A stretch of 64,000 nucleotides of DNA from Hippopus hippopus. Taxonomy: Eukaryota; Mollusca; Bivalvia; Cardiida; Cardiidae. The stretch covers positions 23,755,084-23,819,083 of the forward strand of contig OX328098.1 of the NCBI GenBank assembly GCA_946811185.2. Reading direction: 5' to 3'. Shown here piece by piece: positions 9,149-20,600 of this stretch; positions within the stretch are counted from its first letter, which is position 1, and the number at the start of each line of letters is the position of its first letter. The position numbers were made by a program, and so were the translations under genes. The notes below the pieces were generated by a model. It ran no database searches. It had not been told where the DNA came from and worked only from the letters and a program-made list of their open reading frames with translations.

Positions 9149-10820
9149 AGTCAATTTAAACATTTAACCTTCAACTGTGACCTTGACCTTAGGCGTATCG
9201 AAACAAACTTTTTGCATGACACTAGTACTTGTTTAGGAGAACAAGTGTGCAAAGTTTTTTTGAAATCCATTGATAAATGTAGAAGTTATGCTCCGGACAA
9301 GGTCAATTTAAACATTTGACCTTCAACTGTGACCTTAACCTTGGGCGTATCGAAACAAACTTTTCGCATGACACTAGTACTTGTTAAGGAGAACAAGTGT
9401 GTGAAGTTTTTTTGAAATCCATTGATAAATGTAGAAGTTATGCTCCGGACAAGGTCAATTTAAACATTTGACCTTCAAATGGGACCTTGACCTTGGGCGT
9501 ATCAAAACACACTTTTTGCATGACACTAGTACTTGTTTAGGAGAACAAGTGTACAAAGTTTTTTTGAAATCCATTGATAAATGTAGAAGTTATGCTCCGG
9601 ACAAAGTCAATTTAAACATTTGACCTTCAACTGTGACCTTGACCTTGGGCGTATCGAAACAAACTTTTCGCATGACACTAGTACTTGTTAAGGAGAACAA
9701 GTGTGTGAAGTTTTTTTGAAATCCATTGATAAATGTAGAAGTTATGCTCCGGACAAGGTTAATTTAAACATTTGACCTTCAACTGTGACCTTGACCTTGG
9801 GCGTATCGAAGCAAACTTTTCGCATGACACTAGTACTTGTTGAGGAGAACAAGTGTACAAAGTTTTTTTGAAATCCATTGATAAATGTAGAAGTTATGCT
9901 CCGGACAAAGTCAATTTAAACATTTGACCTTCAACTGTGACCTTGACCTTGGGCGTATCGAAACAAACTTTTCGCATGACACTAGTACTTGTTAAGGAGA
10001 ACAAGTGTGCAAAGTTTTTTTGAAATCCATTGATAAATGTAGAAGTTATGCTCCGGACAAGGTTAATTTAAACATTTGACCTTCAAATGGGACCTTGACC
10101 TTGGGCGTATCAAAACACACTTTTTGCATGACACTAGTACTTGTTTAGGAGAACAAGTGTGTGAAGTTTTTTTGAAATCCATTGATAAATGTAGAAGTTA
10201 TGCTCCGGACAAGGTCAATTTAAACATTTGACCTTCAACTGTGACCTTGACCTTGGGCGTATCAAAACACACTTTTTGCATGACACTAGTACTTGTTTAG
10301 GAGAACAAGTGTACAAAGTTTTTTTGAAATCCATTGATAAATGTAGAAGTTATGCTCCGGACAAGGTCAATTTAAACATTTGACCTTCAACTGTGACCTT
10401 GACCTTGGGCGTATCGAAACAAACTTTTCGCATGACACTAGTACTTGTTAAGGAGAACAAGTGTGCAAAGTTTTTTTGAAATCCATTGATAAATGTAGAA
10501 GTTATGCTCCGGACAAGGTCAATTTAAACATTTGACCTTCAAATGGGACCTTGACCTTGGGCGTATCAAAACACACTTTTTGCATGACACTAGTACTTGT
10601 TTAGGAGAACAAGTGTGTGAAGTTTTTTTGAAATCCATTGATAAATGTAGAAGTTATGCTCCGGACAAGGTCAATTTAAACATTTGACCTTCAACTGTGA
10701 CCTTGACCTTGGGCGTATCAAAACACACTTTTTGCATGACACTAGTACTTGTTTAGGAGAACATGTGTACAAAGTTTTTTTGAAATCCATTGATAAATGT
10801 AGAAGTTATGCTCCGGACAA
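9149..10820 (+). repeat. 152-bp tandem satellite, 11 units
   Basis: CTCCGGAC recurs exactly every 152 bp from 9291 to 10811. Each unit holds TGACCTTGACCTTGGG, a short hairpin ACTTGTT..AACAAGT, a GGTCAA..TTGACC inverted repeat, and AAATCCATTGATAAATGTAG. Units 6-8 (from 9909) and 9-11 (from 10365) form two nearly identical trimers, a 456-bp higher-order repeat. Confidence 0.95.
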
Positions 10821-10831
10821 GAATGGGACAC

Positions 10832-10884
10832 ACACACACTAATGCACACACGCACTAACACACCAACACACACACACACACACA
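10832..10884. repeat. CA-rich microsatellite
   Basis: Interrupted (AC)n directly after the last satellite unit, as in other microsatellite-tailed hairpin elements. Confidence 0.85.
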
Positions 10885-10904
10885 GATCGACACAGGTAAC
10901 TCTA

Positions 10905-10937
10905 TATGCCCTTCCGCCATTTCATGGAGGGGGCATA
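10905..10937 (+). other. 3'-terminal hairpin of the satellite-bearing element
   Basis: TATGCCC (10905-10911) pairs with GGGCATA (10931-10937) and the inner bases also pair (TCCGCCA/TGGAGG). The retrotransposon RT sequence resumes immediately afterwards, so this marks the element end. Confidence 0.65.
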
Positions 10938-11473
10938 AAAAGTGTTGTATTCTGACTGGGCTACACCTGTAGTAGCTATTTAAAAGCCAAATAAGACTGT
11001 TGGGTTGTGTGGGAATTACGAAGTTACCTTCATTCCAGTACTGAATGTACCCGAGTATCCATTACCTACAGCCGATGACGTTTTCGAGAAACTGAACAGA
11101 GGAGAAAAGTTTTCCAAATTCGATCTTTCTCATACTTACCAACAGGTATTGCTTGATGAAGAATCTAGGAAATATGTTAATATTTATATAATATGTATAT
11201 AAATATGTAAATATAAAATATGTTAATACTCACCTTGGGTTGTTTAGGTATCTTTGTTTACAGTATGGGGTTGCTAGTGCTCCTGCATTGTTCCAGGAAA
11301 CAATTGACAAAATTCTGAATGGTTTAGAACATGTTAGATGTATCCTAGATGATATTATCATTACTTGGGTGGATGACGATGAACATTTGCGTAATGCTGA
11401 ATTAGTGCTTCACAGGCTTAGTGACATAAACATTCAGTTAAATCTCTCTAAGTGTTACTTCCATGAGAGATGA
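10938..11473 (+). pseudogene. Reverse transcriptase remnant
   Basis: SDWATPVVAI (with a stop), VLNVPEYPLPTADDVFEKL, FSKFDLSHTYQQVLL and ASAPALFQ are RT blocks. The catalytic box reads ILDDIII. A ~45-bp AT-rich insertion at about 11175-11222 duplicates AAATATGTTAATA and breaks the frame. Confidence 0.85.
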
Positions 11474-11479
11474 GGTTGA

Positions 11480-11796
11480 ATATTTTGTGTTTCGTGTTAC
11501 CAAAGAGGGAATTCAACCAACCATCTAAAAGGAAGGTGGATGATGTGCTTCAAGTGTCTGAACCTAAGAGTTGCAAGGAGCTACAATCTTGGTTTGGACT
11601 TATAATTTACTACAGGAAATTCATACCAAATATGTCAACAATTGTTCAACCACTTAATGAGTTGTTCGGGGAAAATGTCCCTTGGCATTGGACCAATGCA
11701 TGTAAACAAGCATGTGAAACTGTTAAACATTTATCGACTTCATCATCAGTTCTTGTACATCATCAACAAGAAAAGACTGTAACATTTAGCTGTTGA
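11480..11796 (+). pseudogene. RT thumb / RNase H connection remnant
   Basis: KSCKELQSWFGLIIYYRKF is the conserved post-RT block; the usual FLG reads WFG. PLNELFGENVPWHWTNACK follows. A frameshift separates it from the RT frame. Confidence 0.8.
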
Positions 11797-11924
11797 TCCT
11801 TCACCTTACTGTATTGGGAGCTGTAATAGCATGAAATAGATGATGGTTTGGATAAACCAATTGCATTTGCACCCAGGTCATTAAGTGACCCCAAAACAAT
11901 AGGGCACATCATTGAGTCATTAGT

Positions 11925-12068
11925 AGCATTTGTATAAAGCTTCAGGGTCCTAGGTCAAATGGCTTTTGAGTTAGGGCACAGAAACGAAAACAAGACAGAC
12001 GGATTGATGGACCGACAGACAGACAGACATGGTGAAACCAGTATACCGGTACCCTCCTTCTGCTTCGT
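11925..12068 (+). mobile_element. Hairpin-tailed short element in the retrotransposon
   Basis: A GACGGA/GACAGACAGACA tract is followed by a terminal hairpin, ACCCTCCTTCTGC...GGTGGAGGGT. This matches the tail layout of the elements ending at 19207, 27404 and 30319. Confidence 0.55.
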
Positions 12069-12070
12069 AG

Positions 12071-12307
12071 GTGGAGGGTTTAAAATTAATGAGTAAAGTT
12101 GTGGTTAAGGACTATAGAAATTCAACAGAAAACTGGGTAGATGCTACAATTCTTAATCAACTGGGTCCGGATACATATCAAGTTGAAGTAATTGACTTGA
12201 TCTGGAAACATCATGTTGACCAGATCCAAAAACGTGAAGTAAGGATACAACGTTCAAAACATGAAAATGGTAACTCTGACTATTTTTCGCAAGTCATTTG
12301 TGTCTGA
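12071..12307 (+). pseudogene. Integrase C-terminal remnant
   Basis: VVKDYRNSTENWVDATIL, LGPDTYQVEV and DLIWKHHVDQIQKRE match the C-terminal domain of gypsy-type integrases. The zinc-binding and DDE core are missing, so about 1 kb has been deleted. Confidence 0.75.
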
Positions 12308-12650
12308 TTCAATCATTTCTACAAAGCTAGATAGTTCAAGTTCATGAGTGAACAAGTACCTGTCAAAGAGACAAAAACTCCACTCAAACATGAAAAACCA
12401 TCCATGGGCCAGTTCAAGGCAGATAGTCCAAAGGTTGAAGCAAGATTACCACAACATTCTACAAGGGGAATTCCACCAAAGAAGTTAGATTTATAAGTGT
12501 TTGGGAATGATATGCACTGTGTGTAAGGGGCATAATAATCCCCTTGCTATCATTCGGAAATTAGTTCTCTTTATTACTGTTCTAGTTTATGATAATTTTC
12601 ATTTCTTTGAAATTTTGGTTGTAGTGGTACCATTTTATTTCATTTTTGAT

Positions 12651-12662
12651 GGGAGGGAAAGG
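12651..12662 (+). other. Polypurine tract
   Basis: GGGAGGGAAAGG lies directly before the TG that starts the LTR. Confidence 0.65.
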
Positions 12663-12835
12663 TGTTATTTATTTTGGTAGATTCAGTTAAAGTCTGTATT
12701 GGTGTATTTAGCCAAGGTCATGACTGTTACTGCGCATGTCAATGTTGAGTGTGTACTTCCGAAAAGCTGAAATAAATGTCACGTCCAACAGTGATATTGA
12801 GTTGTATTTTTCCTGACAATAAGAACCCAGACACA
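12663..12835 (+). repeat. Probable 3' LTR
   Basis: Starts TGTTATTT after the polypurine tract, contains AATAAA near 12772 and ends CCAGACACA. About 173 bp. No second copy was found in the window, so the ends are inferred. Confidence 0.55.
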
Positions 12836-13440
12836 ATAGTGATGAGGAAGTTTAGCTGCACAGAATAGTTATGTGCAGTCTGATCTTTGTCTGAAGCTAT
12901 GGTTAATGAGAATCTGCATTAGAAAATGTGTAGTGTGATCTTGATCTGCACTTCAAAAGCATTTAAAGCCCGGCCTAGGGCTCGAAATGTTGAACTGCTA
13001 CATAAGTTACATATTGCAATTTGAGGTTCTTGTTGCTGCAAAAATCTCACCATATCAAAAAGTTTAAATCCCAGATCAAACTGCAAATTTCTAGCTTGGA
13101 TCAAAATACCAAGTTTCCTTTTTTATACTCATCAGCCTTTATTATGATCTGTTTGTCTTCTCTGTAATTGTTACGATGGAATGTCAGTCAAAAAACAATT
13201 ATGGGAAAGATGAACAGATTGGAACCATGGCTAGCATATTCTGTGCTGTCTAATCTCAATCTACGCAGTCAACAAAAGGTCATGCATGCAGCCTTAGAGT
13301 TAACACTTCTTAATTTGGTCTGCATAGGACAGGGTTAACTATCCAGTAGCAGGTGACAGGACATGCTGTACAAAATCCAGGAAAGTCCCACTGTCCATTT
13401 GATCTTCTGGTAGTTTGTCATGTAAAGAGGTCTGAAAATA
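12836..13440. other. Spacer with family P fragments
   Basis: Single arms of the family P palindrome at about 12870 and 12930 (CAGTCTGATC, GTGATCTTGATC). No gene seen. Confidence 0.4.
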
Positions 13441-13449
13441 TATTTACAC

Positions 13450-13653
13450 ATCAACTCTTTACTCAAATAAGCATTTGCAGACGAAAAATCAAATGCAGCT
13501 TAAATAATGGGATTTGTCTTTGCGATGGTAGAAAATATTGTGGAAAAAGGAGAAAATGCTGGTTACCAACATTTTCTCCTTTTCCCACAATGTTTTCAAA
13601 AGTTTTTTTCTTCCGGGGTCGTTAAAACTTGGGATTGTGTTGAAAAGGGTTAA
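13450..13653 (-). mobile_element. Family M MITE, copy 10
   Basis: Core at 13527-13602 with GGTTACCAAC at the centre. Ends TTGAAAAGGGTTAA. Confidence 0.75.
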
Positions 13654-13711
13654 GATAAATACTGTGGTAGAGGGTCGGGTAAGTGAGAGATCTTCAAAAT
13701 TCTAAAAATGA

Positions 13712-13900
13712 TTATCTTTTACTAAAACTTTTGTTATAGATACTCTTTAGAATTGTCTCAAAATGACAAATCTGACAAGTACCTACAACATAGTGAAGAA
13801 CAAAGGAAAAATTACTAAGTAAATTGGAAAGTTCCCATATCTGTGCAATCTCGGAAATGAGGGAACTTGTGAAAAGTGTTTTTGGTAAATTTCTTGCAGA
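13712..13900 (-). CDS. MPND: MPND, tentative last exon
   Basis: The open frame reads SARNLPKTLFTSSLISEIAQ and continues about 40 residues. Its start resembles the vertebrate MPND tail (Ser-rich, then a short helix), and phase 0 matches the previous exon. The acceptor (GTTAAG) has no pyrimidine tract, so this exon may be wrong. A better acceptor (AATTCCAG near 13950) gives only a short tail before a stop. Confidence 0.35.
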   Translation of the reverse strand, partial: SARNLPKTLFTSSLISEIAQIWELSNLLSNFSFVLHYVVGTCQICHFETILKSIYNKSFSKR

Positions 13901-14087
13901 CTTAACTTTCATACCTTTGACCCATTTCACCACTCCAAATTTTCTCCTGGAATTACACTGATCTCATAAATGCCAACCCCTCCCTCTTCTTAGTACCCCC
14001 AATTTTTGGTACTAACATTGGCCTCCTTGACTTTTGAAAAAGTTGAGCCAAATTTGATATGCTTAACCTTTCACTCATATAATTATG

Positions 14088-14258
14088 AGGTGGGGCACGT
14101 TGTTGTGAGGTAGAGCATTGGCCTCATAACCATAAGATCCTGAATTAGATTCAGGAGCGGGTGTCAACTATGAGATTGTTCATTGGCCCACACATTTGGC
14201 ATGAGTAATGGTGTAATTCCCAGGAAGCAGAATGACAGAGACAAGTATAAGTTGCATA
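14088..14258 (+). mobile_element. SINE type b
   Basis: The tRNA-like head (GAGGTAGAGCATTGGCCTC, then a weakened B box GAATTAGATTC) is followed by GGGTGTCAACTATGAG and TCCCAGGAAGCAGAA. Same family as 48170-48366. Confidence 0.75.
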
Positions 14259-14484
14259 TTAACTCTTTACCAAATGACAAAATTTTGGACTCTACCAAAC
14301 TGAAAACATTTGCAGACAACAAGTCAAATGTAGTTCAATTGATGATATCTTTGATAGGGTAGAAAATATTGTAGAAAAAAAGAGAAAATGCTGGTTAACA
14401 GCATTTTCTCTATTTCCCACAATGTTTTCAAAAGCCTTCTTCTTCAGGGTCATTAAATCTTAGGCTTGTGTAGTAAACAGTTAG
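14259..14484 (-). mobile_element. Family M MITE, copy 11
   Basis: TTAACTCTTTACCAAATGAC start, core around 14392, end AGTAAACAGTTA. Inserted at the tail of the SINE. Confidence 0.8.
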
Positions 14485-14548
14485 TCTGATCTTGTAATCT
14501 GATTGTGCAGTCTGATCTTAGATCTACACCATGCATAAAGATACCAAC

Positions 14549-14641
14549 CTTAAGCTTTTCCAAGTATGTGATTCCAGGGTGCCATGAGTGCTTGAAACTG
14601 ATCCAATCTGGAGCACTGTTGTAAAACTCACATAATTTTCT
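14549..14641 (-). CDS. MPND: MPND exon 14
   Basis: 93 bp between a TTTTCAG acceptor and a GTTGGT donor. Encodes RKLCEFYNSAPDWISF and ends ITYLEKLK. The overlapping longer frame read in the ORF sense is a shadow. Confidence 0.9.
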
Positions 14642-17600
14642 CTGAAAACAAATGATAAAAAGATCTTATTCTTAACATGCTTTCCACTGCAATAGTTGCT
14701 TTTACGGCCAGTGTAGATCAAGATCAGACTGCACAAAATGTGCAGTCTGATCTTTAATCTACACTGTCCGCTTTGCTGAAACATTACGAACAAAATGCTA
14801 CAATGATATTGCAATTACCTGGGTATTATTCTGGTGTGAAAATGTTAATTGGGTTTATTTAAGGGTAAAACTGATTTCCATTATTTGTGTTAATGAAGAA
14901 GTTCAACAGTATTTCAGTTAAATCATTGCAGCAAGTGAACCTATACATGTGCTTCAATCTGGAACACTGATCTAAAGTTGCAAAAAGTTATATGAAAACG
15001 ACAATAGCAATCCATAAAAAAGATTGTTATTTATATAATTTTCCACAGTTTCACAGTTTTGTCACTGCAGCAACTGATCCTATTTCTATTGTTTAAGCTG
15101 GGATGCTATCATAAGAATGACATAAATTCAAATAAAACAAATCATTTTGTTTCATTCTGGAATGATATTTTGCTTATTTAGACTTGCCAAAATTGAAAAC
15201 TTTTACAGAAGACAGTATAACTGTTACTCAAACATGAAAATACTCATCTGGAAGAGTACAAAACATTCTGGAAAAAGAAGAAAAGGCTGGTTTACATCAG
15301 TTTCTCCTTTTGCCGCAATATTTGTAAAAGGCTTCTTCCCCACTGCACCTATACATTACGTATTCCTTGTGTTTCTTTACCATTAGTCTAAATAACACGA
15401 ACACTATAGTTATGATAGTTGTGTGTTACATGTAGAGGTACTGCAACAACAGCATGAACATCATGGAGCAATTAATGCTCATAATGCTGAAACGTTTTCT
15501 TAATCGGTCTACACCAAGGACATTTAGTCATGCTTCTCTTGTTTAGTTTGTATTGTGTAAATGCCGTTTTCAACATTATATGAATTATATGGGGAAGGGC
15601 AGCACATCTATCCATACTTTCCTGGACTTTTTTTCACCAGTTCTTCGCACAATATTTTTTTAAGTCAGTGGATGAATTCCCACAGAACCATCATCGAAAT
15701 AATGATCAGTGGTGAAAGAGGAATAAATCCTATTGCATTGACTACCATCAATTCACCAAGCTTGGGATCTGAACCAGCTACCCCTGCTTTCAAGTCCTGC
15801 ATGCTACTGACTGCTACCAGGTTTGGTAATCATGCTTGAACGGTTACAAGATCATTAAATGATCGAAACATAAAGAGAATCTTACCATCTCATGTAGAAG
15901 CTCTTCGCTCACTGAGTGATTCTGTTTTGTTGAGTATTTCAGTGACATTGGAACGCCATAGTCTGTTTTAACACTCTACAGGTTAATTTAAAAACAATTT
16001 TCAGCTGAATATATACAAATGTACTATATTAATATGTGCTTGAAAATTATACATGTATTGTGGTTTTCTACTGGAAAAGTTTATCAATGTTCCAACTCTT
16101 ATGTTAACCCTATACCAAATGACAAAATTTTAGACTTGTCCAAATTGCAACCACTTGCAGACCACAAACTAGATGTGGCACAAATGATTAGATTTGTACC
16201 AGAAAGAGAGAATAACATTGTAGGAAATGAATAAAATGCTAGTTACATGCATTTTCTCCTTTGTCAACAATGTTGTCAAATGTCTTCCTAAAGGTGGTTA
16301 AAACATGTTTGGTAAGTAGTTAACCAGGTCTGACACATTCAGTTTTAAAACGTAATTGTGTTAATCCTGAGACAGTTCACCTCTGGAAACAAAAATAATT
16401 GGCAAATTTTCCCTAAAATTTCAAGCAAGTGATTTGTTTGACTGAAAGTATTGTCTATCTCATTTTTTCTGAAATTGGAAAGCTATTTCAAAATACACAT
16501 TTTCATTGGTGCAGATACAGCCAATAACATCCAATGAATATCAGCACTGCCAGAAATAGACACAAGAGCATGGCATACCGGTGTCAATCCTCTGGTTTTG
16601 CATGACAATAACTGACAACGACACATTTTCACGGAACGTTTTCTATCCTTTCAAAGACAAATCTCACCATCTGAGCTACTTTTGATTTGTCTGCAAATGC
16701 TTTCAATATGGGTTAGTCTAAAATTCTGTTGATTGGAAAAGATTTAACAAATGCCACAGACTCACCTCTGGTGGGGGCATGACCATGTACATTCTGACTG
16801 AAGATTCCGTCTTTGTTGACTTTGAGTCATAAGGAGCTGTTCAGAAGTAAAAAAAAATATCAATTGACCCATTCCTTTACAGATTAGTTATAGAAAAGAC
16901 TTGAATGAGTGCAACAGACACAATGGAGATGAGTTTGAATGAAAAGAAAATAATGTACTGTAGGGAAACATGTGGAAAAATGAGAATTTTGATACATATT
17001 TTCAGTCAAAAAAGATATGAAATGAATAAATTTCATTGCTTTTTGGATGAGGCATCTTGTAAAATATAAAATATTACTTATTTATCTCAGATGACTTTAT
17101 AGCAAGTTCTGTGTGTTGATGTTATGATCCTAATCTATTAATCTTTGCAGTTTAAAGAATAATAAAAGTTTTTTTTCCAGAATAGCAACTCCCATACAAA
17201 TAGATAGTGTAGATACAAGATCAGACTGCACATTCTAAGAAGTCAAACCGTATTCTAATGATAATATAGAAAAAACATTAATATGATCAGCACTATGTGA
17301 ACTAAAGTTTTCATTGATATTGTCATTGCAGCTCTCATTTCAAGAAAATTGCAACAGAGATAACTTACATATGATAATCCCAACACAAGGATAGTATGTA
17401 GATTTAGCTCCCTTCATCTTCAACTGGTACATCATCTGACATTCAATATCCTTGACAGATGGTTCTGCTGGACTGTATGGATGTGAGTGGTACCAGCCTA
17501 CCAGAGACATTCCCAAATGTTTCATACTGGCTTTGATCTGAAATATGGAAGAGAATTAAACTTATTACATAAATTTTTTCAATGTAATAGAGCCATAAAA

Positions 17601-20600
17601 TTTTTTCTGATCTTGCATCATGTACGTGATAGCAAAATGCCACATCGTTGTTCAAAGTCTTTAATTCATACAGTTCATCTGTAAAACATTACCCAACTTG
17701 GTTTCCCTGTAAACTTCACAGTCTAAATACATGATGGTGACAAAGCTACAAATCTAGAACTTCTTTCATCTTTAGATTAAAACTAAAGTACTTATTCTGT
17801 CAGCTTCATCAAAACACTTTATCATGCAAACTATGCACTCCCATCATTAAAATGACTATGTCCTATTCATAAAAAAATTCCTATACGTATAAGCCATGCT
17901 CTGTGAAAAGGGGGCTAAATGCATCTCTAAAAAGTATCGACCCATGTCAGCACAGGTCCAAACGTTTAGCTAGTGGTCAAAATCTTTACCAAATAATCCC
18001 CTGTTTTATTGACCCTGAAGAAAAAGGCTCTCTGAAAATATCGCAGGAAAAGGAGAAAATGCTGGTAATGAGTATTTTCTCCTTTTAAGACAATGTTTTC
18101 TACCCTTACAATGACAATACTCTCTGCAACAGCTTTGAATTTGAAAACCTCAGTATCTTCAACAGTGCTCAAGCTGATTACAAAAGTATTGAATTTTGGG
18201 ATTTTTGACTTATAATGTCCAATGGTATGACAAATAAATAATGATCCTTCAAAGTCTTGGTAAGTTTCAAAACCTGTCTCTCCTTTTGCCATGCTGTTTT
18301 TAAAGTGGTCACATGTAATTTTGCTGAAGGCAATTAATCATTACAACAGTTTAAAACAATTTTTAAAGCAGAGATGAATTATTAATTTTATACCAAACGA
18401 AAAATGTTTAGTATTGTCAAAATTGAAAGCATTTGCAATGGACAAACTTGAAGTGGCTCACATGATTTGTCTTTGAAAGGCAAGAAAGCATTGTGAGAAA
18501 AGGAGAAAATGCTGGGAACCAGCATTTTCTCCTTTACTCACAATGATTTCCAAGGATTTCTTACTCGCAGTTATTCAAACTCAGGTTAGTGTGGAAAAGC
18601 GTTAAATGAGTGTAACAAATATTGGAGAAAAAGACAACGATTTCTCATACTTCATCCTCCACCAGTGAAGCTGTTTGTGAGTCTCCTAGCCTACATCTAC
18701 AAGGAAATGACTGTTGAATACTTAAATCTGTAAATAAGAAAAGTTAACTTTAATCACATATTGACAAAATAGTATGATACAGTAATACTGAAGAAGTAAT
18801 CAAGCAATCCTGCTCTTTCCAAAAAGCAAAGAGCTTTAACTCTTTACCAGGGAACTCCAAGTTTTAAAGACCCTGTAAAAGAAAGTTTTTGAAAACATAG
18901 TGGGAAAAGAGCTTCGCAGAGCGGTGCATATACGCCCGAAGGGGCTTGTCAGTGCGTAGCCGCACTAGAAATTGGTTATTTCAGAAATCGAGGGCAGATA
19001 ACTCTAGAAATCCTACAGAGATCCAAATGAAAAGAGTCACATGCACAAGTAGACATCATAGAGATTCATTGTGGTGAGTTTCAAGTTATTCAGATAGAAA
19101 CTGCAGGAGGAGTTGTGCACACAAAAAATTGCTAACGGACGGACAGACAGACGGACGGACTGACATACGGACGACTGGGGCCATAACATAATACGACCCT
19201 TCGGGTGAATAAAAAGGAGAAAATGCTGGTAACCAGCATTTTCTCCTTTTTCCACAATGTATCTACTTAACTAGAGGCAAGTTCCATCATTTGAGTCACC
19301 TTTGTTTTTTCCTTTTGTAAATTCATTGAATTCAGACAAGTCTACAATTTTTTCATGTGGTAGAGAGTTAATCTGAAGTATGTTTGCTACTCAACTATTC
19401 CTATAGTTTGAGTCATGTTTGATCCTTTGACAGAAAGTGCAATCACTGAGAACAAATCTACAATTTTTCCTCTGGTAAAGAATAAAGTTCTCAGATAGTA
19501 AGAGAGTACATGTACTTTTTTTTGTCGGAATACAGACTTGTAACTCTTTCAACATTACATGCACTTTGGTCAAATCACTTGTTTGCATAGTTTATATTGG
19601 AGTTTGACTCCAATTTAACAGCTTCGGTCATATGAAGGTGGTCACTGCACCTATGCATGGTTTCCTGACTTTCACACATCAGCAGACACAACTATCTTTC
19701 CAAGCCACTGACTATTTTTTTCACATGCATCAGAGGTAACAGGCAAAAATTCCCTAGAAAGAAAAATTGCCTCAACCAAGTATTGAACCAGCAACCAGCA
19801 GTTTATGAGTCAGATATGCTAACCACTGAGCTACCTGGCTTAAGCCAGGCAAGTCACAGTATTTTTTCATGTATTCATGTTTCTTATTGCTTTCATCAAT
19901 ACTAGATGGCAAAGACTTGCAAGTCTTCCCTTATGAAAGGGGTAAAAGCACTGCAGAAATACTCAAAATTAATTATTATACTGCAAAGAAATTTCTCGTG
20001 ATCTGATTGGCTAATATGCCCCGAAAATATGTATCATGTACACTGGCAAAACCAGTGTAAAAGCAGTTTCCTTTCGGGAGCCCCGTATACATGACTACAC
20101 TTTCAACACATTGTCCAAAATGGCGGCGTCGATCAATATTTACATCAAGATTATGCACCAAACTGCATGTTTTACCTAGGTTTCAGTGACATCAGTTCCA
20201 AGTGACGTCAGTTTTCATTGAATTGGGGCACTCAGAAGGGAAATTCTACTTCGTCAGCATACTCAATTTTTGAAACCAAAAAACAGGTAAATTTCGCTTA
20301 ACACACGTTGGAATGGTAAAACTTTGCAGTATAATAAATCTGTTGTATGGTCAGGTGGCATGGGACTTGGAAACTTGTTCACGGCTGTGGTGAATAATGT
20401 CGCCACCTCGCCTTCGGCTCGGGGCGACATGATTCAGCACAGCCGTGAACAAGTTTCCAAGTCCCCTGCCACCTGACCGTACAACTAATAATGTACACTG
20501 TTGTATTGAAATAATTCTGTTAATCTTTTGGTCTATAAGAAGAAAAAGATCCACTTGCCATCTGCAAATGATTACAATATGGAAGGAGTCTACAGCTTTG

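Larger units (their letters stand above)
7290..12835 (+). mobile_element. Decayed Ty3/gypsy-type LTR retrotransposon
   Basis: Remnants lie in canonical order on the plus strand: gag with a zinc knuckle, protease, reverse transcriptase, RNase H connection, the integrase C-terminal part, a polypurine tract and a 3' LTR. Stops, frameshifts, missing integrase core and at least five later insertions show it is dead. The RT style resembles mollusc and nematode K02A2.6-like elements. No 5' LTR was found. Confidence 0.85.

Noticed and set aside
9149..10820. Regular repeats resembling a CRISPR array
   Set aside because: The 152-bp units are contiguous with no unique spacers, and the genome is clearly eukaryotic.
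7290..12835. Active LTR retrotransposon
   Set aside because: Stops in gag, frame breaks in RT, missing integrase core, several nested insertions and no 5' LTR.
14524..14814. 96-codon minus-strand frame
   Set aside because: It is a shadow of MPND exon 14 read in another frame, extended into a palindromic repeat.
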